DNA of 13,703 bases from JAFGIT01 sp016929465 [NCBI: Candidatus Coatesbacteria bacterium]. GTDB lineage: Bacteria; B130-G9. The DNA is taken from the NCBI GenBank assembly GCA_016929465.1, contig JAFGIT010000161.1:1-13703 (forward strand), in the 5' to 3' direction. Shown here one piece after another: positions 7,882 to 13,703 of the stretch; the first letter of the stretch is position 1; each line of letters begins with the position of its first letter. Under the pieces are notes generated by a model, which was not told where the DNA came from, searched no databases, and saw nothing but the letters and a program-made list of their open reading frames with translations. The position numbers were made by a program, and so were the translations under genes.

Positions 7882-8886
7882 CTACATGCGCCTTGAATAA
7901 GCATATACTCTATAGAACGGCTTATGCATATCGACCTCATTCAGGATTGCACCGAGAATTCGGCATCCGACGTTCTCCAGCATCTGAACGGCGACCCCGG
8001 TCTGCTGGCGAGAGGTGCGATCTGCCCTCACCACGATCAATGCATCCCCGAGTATTGTCCCGATCACCACAGCATCAGTCAGGCCAATAATGGGTGGTGC
8101 ATCGGCGAGAAGCACATCGAATTGCCCCGCCAAATCAGTCAACAGGTCTCGAACCGTTGAGGATGACAACAGCTCCGCCGGATTCGGCAGAAGCGGGCCG
8201 CTTGGGAGCAAATGCAGCCTATCGAACACAGTATGGCTAATTGCCATATTGGGCTCAATTCCGTCGAATACGATGCTGGATAGCCCAACAGAATTGTCGA
8301 TACCCAGAAAGCTATGAAGGACCGGATTTCTCAGGTCCATATCCACCAACAACGTCCTTTTTCCGGCATTCGCCATTGCGATGCCGAGATTCGTTGCAGT
8401 GGTGGATTTGCCCTCCTGCGGCGATGCGCTTGTCAAGAAGAGGCTGTTGATGCCGCCCTGATTCATGCGGACAAGCAGATTCGTTCGTAAGGTCCTGAAC
8501 GATTCGACGACGACATCATCGCTGGCAAAGAACTTGACACGCTCGAACATCTTCGCTTCATCGGCGCCCTTGGCAAGGCGCAATGAGTGCTTGCGTTTGG
8601 CGGACTCCAATAGAACAGTCTCTTCTGCCGAGAAGACACCTGTTCCCTCTCTTATGTCCAGCATACATCCGAGCTTCTCGAGCTCCTGTTTTGCTGATTG
8701 AGCTGAATCGAAGTTCATTCTGCGGAATGAGAATGGCGGATTATCAACTGCGACCTGAATGTCTTGTCGTGCGGCCCCCTTGCAGAACCTGGCCAGTTTC
8801 TCTATGATCGCATTCTTGTCGGCTTCAGGAGAGATGTTATTGACACATACCATGTAGTTATCGAGAGAAGTGGATTTCTTCATCAT
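7882..8886 (-). CDS. BY-kinase (CpsD/CapB-type tyrosine autokinase) with extra N-terminal domain
   Basis: This 334-residue cytoplasmic P-loop kinase is expected to autophosphorylate on C-terminal tyrosines and, with the Wzz-like partner, regulate polymer length and export. Visible motifs: the oligomerisation motif EX2RX2R (Glu128, Arg131, Arg134 in ESFRTLRTN), Walker A SPQEGKST (155-162), Walker A' VDMDLRNP (181-188), Walker B VLLADAPP (258-265), and a short tyrosine cluster at the very end (Tyr325, Tyr328, Tyr330). Unusually, about 110 residues precede the kinase core. Residues about 10-80 look like the ribosomal L7/L12 C-terminal fold: a beta strand, a helix with paired Lys/Glu, a VDNPPF turn, then a helix rich in Ala/Glu/Lys and an LG-x-x-LDI strand. 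Start: the first of two consecutive ATGs (8886 or 8883), with GGAG 6 bases upstream. It overlaps the Wzz gene stop by 4 bases, so the two are coupled and act as a CpsC/CpsD-like pair. Confidence 0.9.
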   Translation of the reverse strand: MMKKSTSLDNYMVCVNNISPEADKNAIIEKLARFCKGAARQDIQVAVDNPPFSFRRMNFDSAQSAKQELEKLGCMLDIREGTGVFSAEETVLLESAKRKHSLRLAKGADEAKMFERVKFFASDDVVVESFRTLRTNLLVRMNQGGINSLFLTSASPQEGKSTTATNLGIAMANAGKRTLLVDMDLRNPVLHSFLGIDNSVGLSSIVFDGIEPNMAISHTVFDRLHLLPSGPLLPNPAELLSSSTVRDLLTDLAGQFDVLLADAPPIIGLTDAVVIGTILGDALIVVRADRTSRQQTGVAVQMLENVGCRILGAILNEVDMHKPFYRVYAYSRRM

Positions 8887-10304
8887 TTGTCTCTCCGCTG
8901 CTTTCTGTGACCGGATGATATATCGGCGAAGCCCAATATCGCTTCCGTGCCCGGCTCAAACCTGGGTATCATCCCGATGACCCACAACCCGAGATGCTTC
9001 TCGATATCCTCTGGAGTCTTATATGTCATCTCCAGGTAGTCAATTAAGAAAGCAAGTCCTACACCGATCATAAGGCCAATTATCGACGCGACCACGAGCT
9101 TGAGTGCCATTTTCTGAGCAACTGGCTTTGCGGGCACAACGGCCGGCTCGACTACGCTCATTCTTCGCCTGCTGACGCCGCTTTCGACCGCACTCTTCTT
9201 TCGCCGCTCTACTAGCAGGTCATATAGCTCCCGGGAAGATGTTACTTCTCTCTCGAGGATTGAATACTGAAGCTCCAAGGCGTTGAGCTTCTGCACATCT
9301 TCCTTGTATTCCGAAAGCGTCTTCTCGAGAGACTCCTCGCTAGCCATCAGACTCTGAACCTTAGTCCGCTGTGTATTGACAATGTCCTGCTCCAGGCTGG
9401 CTAGCTGAGAATTCAGTAGCCTTATCTTCTCCTTAAGCTCGACGATGACCGGATGCTTGGGCTTGAAAATGCCCTCTTTTTCTCCCAGCTCGGCCTTGAG
9501 CTCGTCAATCTGTGACTTCAGCGACGTAACCTCGGTGGAACCATAGCTTGCAAACGTGGGAACAGCCGCAACCGGCCCTTTCTTCAGGGCCTCCTCCAGC
9601 GCTTGGAGAGCGATTTCCGCGTTTATCCTCTCTAACCGAACCTGGAGATGGTTCCCTGAGGATGTATTTACTTTCAGCGCCAATTCCTGCTTGCGCTCGT
9701 CGAGACCGATGATCCCATTCTCGAGTTTGAAGTCCTGAAATTTCTTCTCTGCATTCTTGACCTTCTCGCGCATGTCAGAGAGCTGTTCCCCGAACCAATC
9801 AATCCAGGTATTAGCCTCATTCAGTTCACGTCTGCGGGTCTCTTCTATATATGTGCGGCTTACGGCATTTGCGATCTTGGCTGCCTCAGGTGCCGAAATT
9901 GACTCTGCAGCTATTGATACTAGAGTCGCACTCTTATTGAAGCTTATCCTGATTTGTGATCTCAATGATGCTATTCGCGCAATCCTCTCGTTCTCAGAAA
10001 TTGAGTCGAAGTATGGATCCGAAGTCCGAAGAACAGAACTCATCACTGGCCGGCTTTTCAGCAGAGCCTCCTCGACTTCCGGATCGACTGACTGCTTTGA
10101 ATATCCGGTCTCATCTATTATTGCCTGGCCCTGCTCGATCAAAATGGTCGAACTTGCCTCATAAACGGGTTCTTCTCTCAGAAGGACTATCAATGCAGGA
10201 ACAAATACGACTGCAAGCGCGATGAGGACTAGCCAGTATTTCTGACGTATAACGGCCAGATACTGCCTGAGATTGATCTCCTGAGTGTCATCTCGTTCGG
10301 TCAT
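8883..10304 (-). CDS. Wzz/GumC-type polysaccharide co-polymerase (chain-length determinant)
   Basis: This is a 473-residue inner-membrane protein with a Wzz domain at the N-terminus (INLRQYLAVIRQKYW), a first membrane helix at about 24-42, a long periplasmic part with strong coiled-coil character (about 160-370), and a GNVR-like segment (around SSRELYDLLVERRKKS). A proline-rich run into the second membrane helix (about 401-422) and a short cytoplasmic tail follow. The tail carries no P-loop kinase domain, which is instead encoded by the next, overlapping gene. In this class the protein sets polymer length and spans the periplasm toward the OPX protein, whose gene lies 22 bases upstream. The ATG is preceded by GGAGG 4 bases away, a strong but slightly close site. 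Length and topology match GumC/EpsB-like members. Confidence 0.92.
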   Translation of the reverse strand: MTERDDTQEINLRQYLAVIRQKYWLVLIALAVVFVPALIVLLREEPVYEASSTILIEQGQAIIDETGYSKQSVDPEVEEALLKSRPVMSSVLRTSDPYFDSISENERIARIASLRSQIRISFNKSATLVSIAAESISAPEAAKIANAVSRTYIEETRRRELNEANTWIDWFGEQLSDMREKVKNAEKKFQDFKLENGIIGLDERKQELALKVNTSSGNHLQVRLERINAEIALQALEEALKKGPVAAVPTFASYGSTEVTSLKSQIDELKAELGEKEGIFKPKHPVIVELKEKIRLLNSQLASLEQDIVNTQRTKVQSLMASEESLEKTLSEYKEDVQKLNALELQYSILEREVTSSRELYDLLVERRKKSAVESGVSRRRMSVVEPAVVPAKPVAQKMALKLVVASIIGLMIGVGLAFLIDYLEMTYKTPEDIEKHLGLWVIGMIPRFEPGTEAILGFADISSGHRKQRRDK

Positions 10305-10326
10305 TATTCCTCCAGACGAGTTCTAT

Positions 10327-11322
10327 CTAAAATAGCGAGCGAGGGACATGGACGACATCGCCGGGCTGAAGCGGTATATCAGCGCTCTGGTCGCCGCCCT
10401 CTATGATTTCATTGATGTTGACCTTGAGAGTGATAACGCCGCCCTCTGTGGTTCTCTTGATCTGGACCCTTGATTTGGCGGCTTCCTCAGTGAAATTGCC
10501 AGCCTTCAAAATAGCCCTGAGCACGGTCAGCCCCTTGGTGTAGGGGACGATGCCCGGATTCTTTACTTCGCCAAATACGAGGACATTCCCGCGCTCCAAT
10601 CCGGAGAATTCGGCGGCCTGTTCACCCGACAGAACATATATTATGTCCCCAGTTAAGACGGGGACATTCAGGTCGCCCTTCGGATCACTCATCAGGTCCA
10701 GTAGGTTGACAGTATATTTCGCTGTTTCCGGGGCCTGCCCGATATCTGTTGCGGATTCGGGAAGGCGTATAAGGAATACGGTCTTATTGAAGCCGTTCGT
10801 GGGACCACCAGACCTGACTATAATGTCCTTAAGAGTCTCAGTCTCGGCCTGAAGATAGTAGGTCCCGGCTCCCACCATTTCGCCGACGATTGTTATCGGA
10901 TGACTCTTCCTGTTCTTCAGCGTCACGAAGACCTCGGGCGAGACCAAATAGTCCTTACCCAGGAGCATCTCCACCTCACGGGCAAAGCCGGAGATTGTCA
11001 ATCCAGATGCCCTGACCTCATTGACCATCGGCAACATCACCGTCCCCTGGGGAAGCACGGTGACGTCCACTGTCTGGCGATAGCCGCCTTTTCCGCTGAT
11101 TACGACAGTGAGCTCATCCTTGGGGCCGAGCTTGTAGGTCTTGTCAGAGGTGTCAGTATTTATCGGAGCTGCAACCATCACCGGTGGGGAGAATGTGGCG
11201 GATGGCGCGACAAATTCCTCCTCAGCTGGTTCGATTTCAGGGGGCCTGTGCTGGCAGCATATTGTGCATAAAAGAGCCAATAACCCCAAAAACACTGCGA
11301 TATATGCAGCTATCCTATCCAC
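10327..11322 (-). CDS. Short OPX (Wza-like) polysaccharide export protein
   Basis: This 331-residue protein has a hydrophobic N-terminal signal, then a Poly_export (PES) domain (starting near YKLGPKDELTV) and two SLBB domains (ITIVGEMVGAGTYYL and NVLVFGEVKNPGIVPY). It ends at QPGDVVHVPRSLF. It would form the periplasmic part of the polysaccharide exporter, meeting Wzz/GumC. Cysteines 19, 22 and 23 lie at the end of the signal, but none has a canonical lipobox before it, so lipidation is uncertain. The protein stops right after the SLBB region and lacks the C-terminal amphipathic helix by which E. coli Wza crosses the outer membrane. The adjacent beta-barrel may fill that role. Start: GTG at 11322 is chosen because AAGGAG lies 7 bases before it. 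A GTG six codons upstream (11340) is in frame but has no Shine-Dalgarno. Confidence 0.9.
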   Translation of the reverse strand: MDRIAAYIAVFLGLLALLCTICCQHRPPEIEPAEEEFVAPSATFSPPVMVAAPINTDTSDKTYKLGPKDELTVVISGKGGYRQTVDVTVLPQGTVMLPMVNEVRASGLTISGFAREVEMLLGKDYLVSPEVFVTLKNRKSHPITIVGEMVGAGTYYLQAETETLKDIIVRSGGPTNGFNKTVFLIRLPESATDIGQAPETAKYTVNLLDLMSDPKGDLNVPVLTGDIIYVLSGEQAAEFSGLERGNVLVFGEVKNPGIVPYTKGLTVLRAILKAGNFTEEAAKSRVQIKRTTEGGVITLKVNINEIIEGGDQSADIPLQPGDVVHVPRSLF

Positions 11323-11329
11323 ATTGCTG

Positions 11330-11335
11330 CTCCTT
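11330..11335 (-). promoter_or_regulatory. Ribosome binding site deciding the OPX start
   Basis: AAGGAG on the minus strand lies 7 bases before the GTG at 11320-11322. The alternative GTG at 11338-11340 overlaps this region and has no site of its own. An ATG also follows the site but is out of frame and stops after four codons. Confidence 0.6.
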
Positions 11336-11364
11336 TTCACTAAAGGTTCTGCCAGTCAGCGAGA

Positions 11365-12576
11365 TCATCTCGAAAGCTCATATTCGAAGCAGACAGAAGC
11401 ATGTACAAGTTCATTATCATACTCGTATGTTTGTATTGTCGAGTCAACTTTCGCAAAAGTATAGCCTGCTCTCAAAGAAAGCCACTTGAGAAACCTGTAG
11501 CCGGCCGTCGCGGACAAACGATACACATAATCACGGCGGTCGTTGCCTCTCTCATACCTTCTGCGCTGGACCCGCCCATCCAAAAAGGTCTCTACGCGGT
11601 CCAGGAAAATATGCCTTATTGATGTCCTAACGGTCGTTGTAAGATAATATTCACCGGCATACTCCTCACTCGACCAATATCCAGAGTCCGCCGCAAGAAG
11701 AGCGCGGGTGTTCCGACCCAAGTCCCTACTTATGCTCAACGAGCCAGTGAAACTTGACCGCTTGCAGTCTCTTGAATCATCCTCGAGATCATTTCTGTGC
11801 TTGAGCTCTGTGGTAACGAAGCCAGCCTCGGCCCGAACGACCGTGTCCAGTCCTCTGAGATCTCTATTCACATAGCCTCTTGCGGAATACTCAAACCTGT
11901 CATCGCTCGAATCGGATGTCTCGTAGTCGATTAGTCCCCAATCACCAATTATCCCAACCTGGGTCGAATGGCCAAGATTCGCCCCAACGCTCCCGAGCGC
12001 AAAATTCTCTTCTCTGTTACGGTATTCTTCCTCCTCTTTACGATGCCATTTTACCGATGTTCGATGGCCCAGCATAAAGACCAGCCTACGTCCCGGCCTG
12101 AATTCGAGCTTTTCCGAGGCACTGTTCTCAAAACGCCTTGAGTCAAGATACGGATTGTCAGACCACGACTGAGTGCCAACATCGGAATCGCTCAGACTAT
12201 CCTCCAAGAACAGAGATAGATTATCAGTGATATACAGCTCACCGCCAAACGCTCCGACATGCGTCCTATAGGAGGTGTGCTTGCGCCCTGAGACATAATA
12301 CGTACGATAGGACGGGGTGTAGAGTAGCCTGAAATCGCCGATTCCAGCAGTATAATCAAGCTCTATCTCCGGCGAGTATCTAGCGACATAGCCCTCATTT
12401 ACCGTGTAGTCAGCCTCTTCCTTCTCCTCGTCGCTCAAGAGAAGCGGATTGCGTTCGTATTCGCCCGTGACTTCGAGGCTCGTCCTCAGAGTAAATGCCC
12501 CTTTGGCCAAGATCGGAAGACCTAGCAAGAAAGATGCAAGTGAGAAGGCAGCAAGTATGTTGGATTTAAAACGCAT
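11365..12576 (-). CDS. Outer-membrane beta-barrel protein of the polysaccharide export locus
   Basis: This 403-residue protein has a clear signal peptide (RFKSNILAAF, then a hydrophobic stretch; cleavage likely near residue 24-27). The rest is built of alternating polar/hydrophobic strands rich in Tyr, Arg, Asp and Glu, with a last strand LVHASVCFEYELS, which together look like an outer-membrane beta-barrel. It resembles the putative porin families (BBP2-like) commonly found in exopolysaccharide loci; that assignment is by overall look, not a motif. It sits 42 bases upstream of the OPX gene. The combination resembles the OPX/Wzp beta-barrel arrangement described for Myxococcus xanthus, where a separate barrel carries polymer across the outer membrane. 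Start: ATG at 12576 with GGAG 5 bases upstream. The frame extends to a GTG at 12681, but the extra 35 residues precede the signal peptide and have no ribosome binding site. Confidence 0.8.
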   Translation of the reverse strand: MRFKSNILAAFSLASFLLGLPILAKGAFTLRTSLEVTGEYERNPLLLSDEEKEEADYTVNEGYVARYSPEIELDYTAGIGDFRLLYTPSYRTYYVSGRKHTSYRTHVGAFGGELYITDNLSLFLEDSLSDSDVGTQSWSDNPYLDSRRFENSASEKLEFRPGRRLVFMLGHRTSVKWHRKEEEEYRNREENFALGSVGANLGHSTQVGIIGDWGLIDYETSDSSDDRFEYSARGYVNRDLRGLDTVVRAEAGFVTTELKHRNDLEDDSRDCKRSSFTGSLSISRDLGRNTRALLAADSGYWSSEEYAGEYYLTTTVRTSIRHIFLDRVETFLDGRVQRRRYERGNDRRDYVYRLSATAGYRFLKWLSLRAGYTFAKVDSTIQTYEYDNELVHASVCFEYELSR

Positions 12577-12581
12577 GATCA

Positions 12582-12585
12582 CTCC
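12582..12585 (-). promoter_or_regulatory. Ribosome binding site deciding the beta-barrel start
   Basis: GGAG on the minus strand lies 5 bases before the ATG at 12576, supporting that start over the GTG at 12681. Confidence 0.65.
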
Positions 12586-12612
12586 ATGTTGATCCGCCAA
12601 TTGTCTGCAAAA

Positions 12613-12629
12613 TTCTCTCAGAAAGAGAA
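12613..12629 (-). terminator. Weak hairpin followed by TTTT (attenuator-like)
   Basis: On the minus strand, TTCTCT, loop TTCTG, AGAGAA form a perfect 6-bp stem directly followed by TTTT (12612-12609). The stem has only two G-C pairs and the T-run is short, so termination would be partial at best. It lies in the leader of the beta-barrel gene, 33 bases before its start codon. Confidence 0.25.
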
Positions 12630-12656
12630 CAGGCAATTGACTCGACAGCAGATAAA

Positions 12657-12677
12657 TGGCGGCATCCCCGCCCGCCA
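12657..12677. repeat. 6-bp GC-rich inverted repeat in the barrel gene leader
   Basis: TGGCGG (12657-12662) and CCGCCA (12672-12677) are perfect reverse complements around a 9-base spacer. The dyad could be an operator or an RNA hairpin in the 5' leader of the export genes. Short GC-rich dyads arise by chance, so this is a weak call. Confidence 0.3.
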
Positions 12678-12823
12678 ACACAATATACGGTATCGTCTTT
12701 CATGGTTAGCTTCAAGCCAATTATCTGTTCAGAGGGTCGGATATACCTGTTCCGATGAGATGTATTTACGAGAATATAGCGGGTCATAGAGCTGCCGGAT
12801 AGTACTATTTCGCGCGGCGGAGA

Positions 12824-13703
12824 TCAGATTTCCAGATCTGAGTTCTCTCGGTATTTCTCCCTGGTGCCCCGATGCCCAAATGAGAATGTGCGATACGAAA
12901 ACGCCCCACTGGAATCTGCATCAGCAGACTTTGATATGTGAATGCCACGTGCCTTGAGGGCCGCAATCAGTCGCTTGATCACATATTGCCCCGAATCGTT
13001 ATTGGTCTCCGGCAACATGATAAGGACCCATGGATGTCTATAGGCCACCAGGTCGGAATTCCTGAGATTGGGAGTGAAGATGCGCAAGATCATCTTCGCC
13101 AGCTCTGTGTCTTGAGTCAACCCAAACTCCGCCCTGGCCTGAGTAAGGTCGTTGAGATCTACCTTTATGAGCGTTAAAGCACGTAAATACCGAATGGCTC
13201 TATCGATCTCCTCCTTGACTCTGACCGCGAAATACGCGGCCGTTTTGCACCCGTACTCCTGGTCCTGAACCTGCGATGTCGGATCGGCTTCTTCCCAGAC
13301 TTTCTCCAGAAAGGCGCGAGCCTCTCGGACAGCGGAGTCCCAACTTGCGCCGGACGGTTCGGGGGCCTTTTCCACTACCGGCGGTTTCTCCCGCTTGGCG
13401 GCCATCTCCTCGCGCATCCTGAGGCCCACATCGATCAATGAGAGCAGCTCGCGATACGAATAGGGCTTCTTAAGAAGGCTGTCGAAGACATCTCCGGGGT
13501 ATTGCTCTCTTAGCGCATACGGGCTGCTGCCTGTGACGAGAATGGAGTATGTACCATGACCGAGGGCTTTTACCTTAGTGATGAGCTCGACGCCATTCAT
13601 TGCGGGCATCGAGAAGTCTGTGAGAAGAAGATCGCATCCCTCCTCCTCGATGAACTTGAGCGCCTGCCGCGGGGAAACGAAGGTCCTTATATCACACTCG
13701 GAC
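12824..13703 (-). CDS. Response regulator with receiver and degenerate GGDEF domain (5' end outside window)
   Basis: The frame stays open to the right edge, so the true start is outside. At least 292 residues are present. Reading upstream of the internal Met at 13609 gives LLLTDFSMPAMNGVEL, whose Asp (codon 13616-13618) is the receiver phosphoacceptor. Thr (LVTGS) and Lys (LLKKPY) complete the active site. The receiver's first strands, including the acidic pair, lie outside. A linker rich in Lys/Glu/Pro follows. The C-terminal part aligns with diguanylate cyclases: an IDRAIRYLRALTLIKVDL segment, then NSDLVAYRHPWVLIMLPET, which matches the typical SDLVARYGGDEFVVLLPET but has the GGDEF signature replaced by HPW (YRHPWV encoded at 13025-13042), and an FSYRTFSFG strand. 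Without the signature residues it should not make cyclic di-GMP; no RxxD inhibitory site is obvious at the usual place. It probably acts as a phosphorylation-controlled binding module, upstream of the export genes. Confidence 0.85.
   Translation of the reverse strand, partial: SECDIRTFVSPRQALKFIEEEGCDLLLTDFSMPAMNGVELITKVKALGHGTYSILVTGSSPYALREQYPGDVFDSLLKKPYSYRELLSLIDVGLRMREEMAAKREKPPVVEKAPEPSGASWDSAVREARAFLEKVWEEADPTSQVQDQEYGCKTAAYFAVRVKEEIDRAIRYLRALTLIKVDLNDLTQARAEFGLTQDTELAKMILRIFTPNLRNSDLVAYRHPWVLIMLPETNNDSGQYVIKRLIAALKARGIHISKSADADSSGAFSYRTFSFGHRGTREKYRENSDLEI

Larger units (their letters stand above)
12577..12823. other. 247-base non-coding gap inside the operon
   Basis: This is the longest gap between minus-strand genes in the window. 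No credible gene lies in it: a 45-codon open frame starting with MKDDTVY overlaps the barrel gene and lacks a ribosome binding site. It holds two dyads (12657-12677 and 12613-12629) and several AT-rich TATATT-like hexamers, but no -35/-10 pair with correct spacing that I would call. It is a plausible site for a secondary promoter or leader controlling the export genes separately from the regulator upstream. Confidence 0.4.

Noticed and set aside
10327-11322. Canonical lipoprotein signal in the OPX protein
   Set aside because: Cysteines 19, 22 and 23 are near the end of the hydrophobic stretch, but the preceding residues (LLC, TIC, ICC) do not match the L-[ASTVI]-[GAS]-C lipobox well enough.
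12566-12787. Small minus-strand open frame in the gap before the beta-barrel gene
   Set aside because: It overlaps the barrel gene start, has no Shine-Dalgarno at any candidate start, and resembles no known peptide.
12577-12823. Cyclic di-GMP (GEMM) riboswitch in the barrel gene leader
   Set aside because: Neither the conserved core nor the tetraloop-receptor segments of GEMM-I could be seen by eye; the dyads present do not fit the fold.

Overview
This window comes from a Gram-negative (diderm) bacterium of mid-range GC. The diderm assignment rests on an outer-membrane polysaccharide export protein, a predicted outer-membrane beta-barrel and a Wzz/GumC-type inner-membrane protein. Phylum cannot be fixed from sequence reading alone. 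The mix of a bacterial tyrosine kinase separate from its Wzz partner, stand-alone receiver proteins, a response regulator with a decayed GGDEF domain, and a secreted two-component-regulator-type propeller protein is typical of deltaproteobacteria-like or FCB/candidate-phylum lineages (inference).

Layout. The left 312 bases hold no convincing gene. They contain a perfect 9-bp dyad followed by a very good sigma70-type promoter and a ribosome binding site, which together drive the only plus-strand gene (313-2511), a secreted 14-blade beta-propeller protein. It converges on a minus-strand block of ten genes that fills 2564-13703. In transcription order (right to left) this block reads: receiver plus degenerate GGDEF protein (cut by the right edge); a 247-base gap with dyads; outer-membrane beta-barrel; OPX polysaccharide export protein; Wzz/GumC chain-length protein; BY-kinase (CpsD/CapB type); single-domain response regulator; WbpM/CapD-type nucleotide-sugar 4,6-dehydratase; two DPM1-like family 2 glycosyltransferases; polyprenyl-phosphate sugar-1-phosphate transferase.

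How the genes fit together. The block looks like one exopolysaccharide or capsule operon: spacing is mostly under 65 bases, with two 4-base stop/start overlaps. The dehydratase would supply a modified UDP-sugar. The PGT at the end of the block would start the lipid-linked repeat unit, and the GT2 enzymes would extend it or load polyprenyl phosphate. Wzz/GumC and the tyrosine kinase would control polymerisation and export. The short OPX protein and the separate beta-barrel would provide the periplasmic and outer-membrane passage. Two response-regulator proteins embedded in the operon suggest phosphorelay and perhaps cyclic-di-GMP-related control. No Wzx flippase or Wzy polymerase is present, so the locus must continue outside the window or use unlinked copies.

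The features most worth a second look are the kinase's extra N-terminal domain (resembling the ribosomal L7/L12 C-terminal fold), the GGDEF domain whose signature is replaced, the OPX/beta-barrel pairing, and the kinase-less propeller protein with its dyad-controlled promoter. No tRNA, rRNA, CRISPR array or insertion sequence was seen. Several starts were chosen over longer alternatives because of Shine-Dalgarno sequences, and these are noted per gene.
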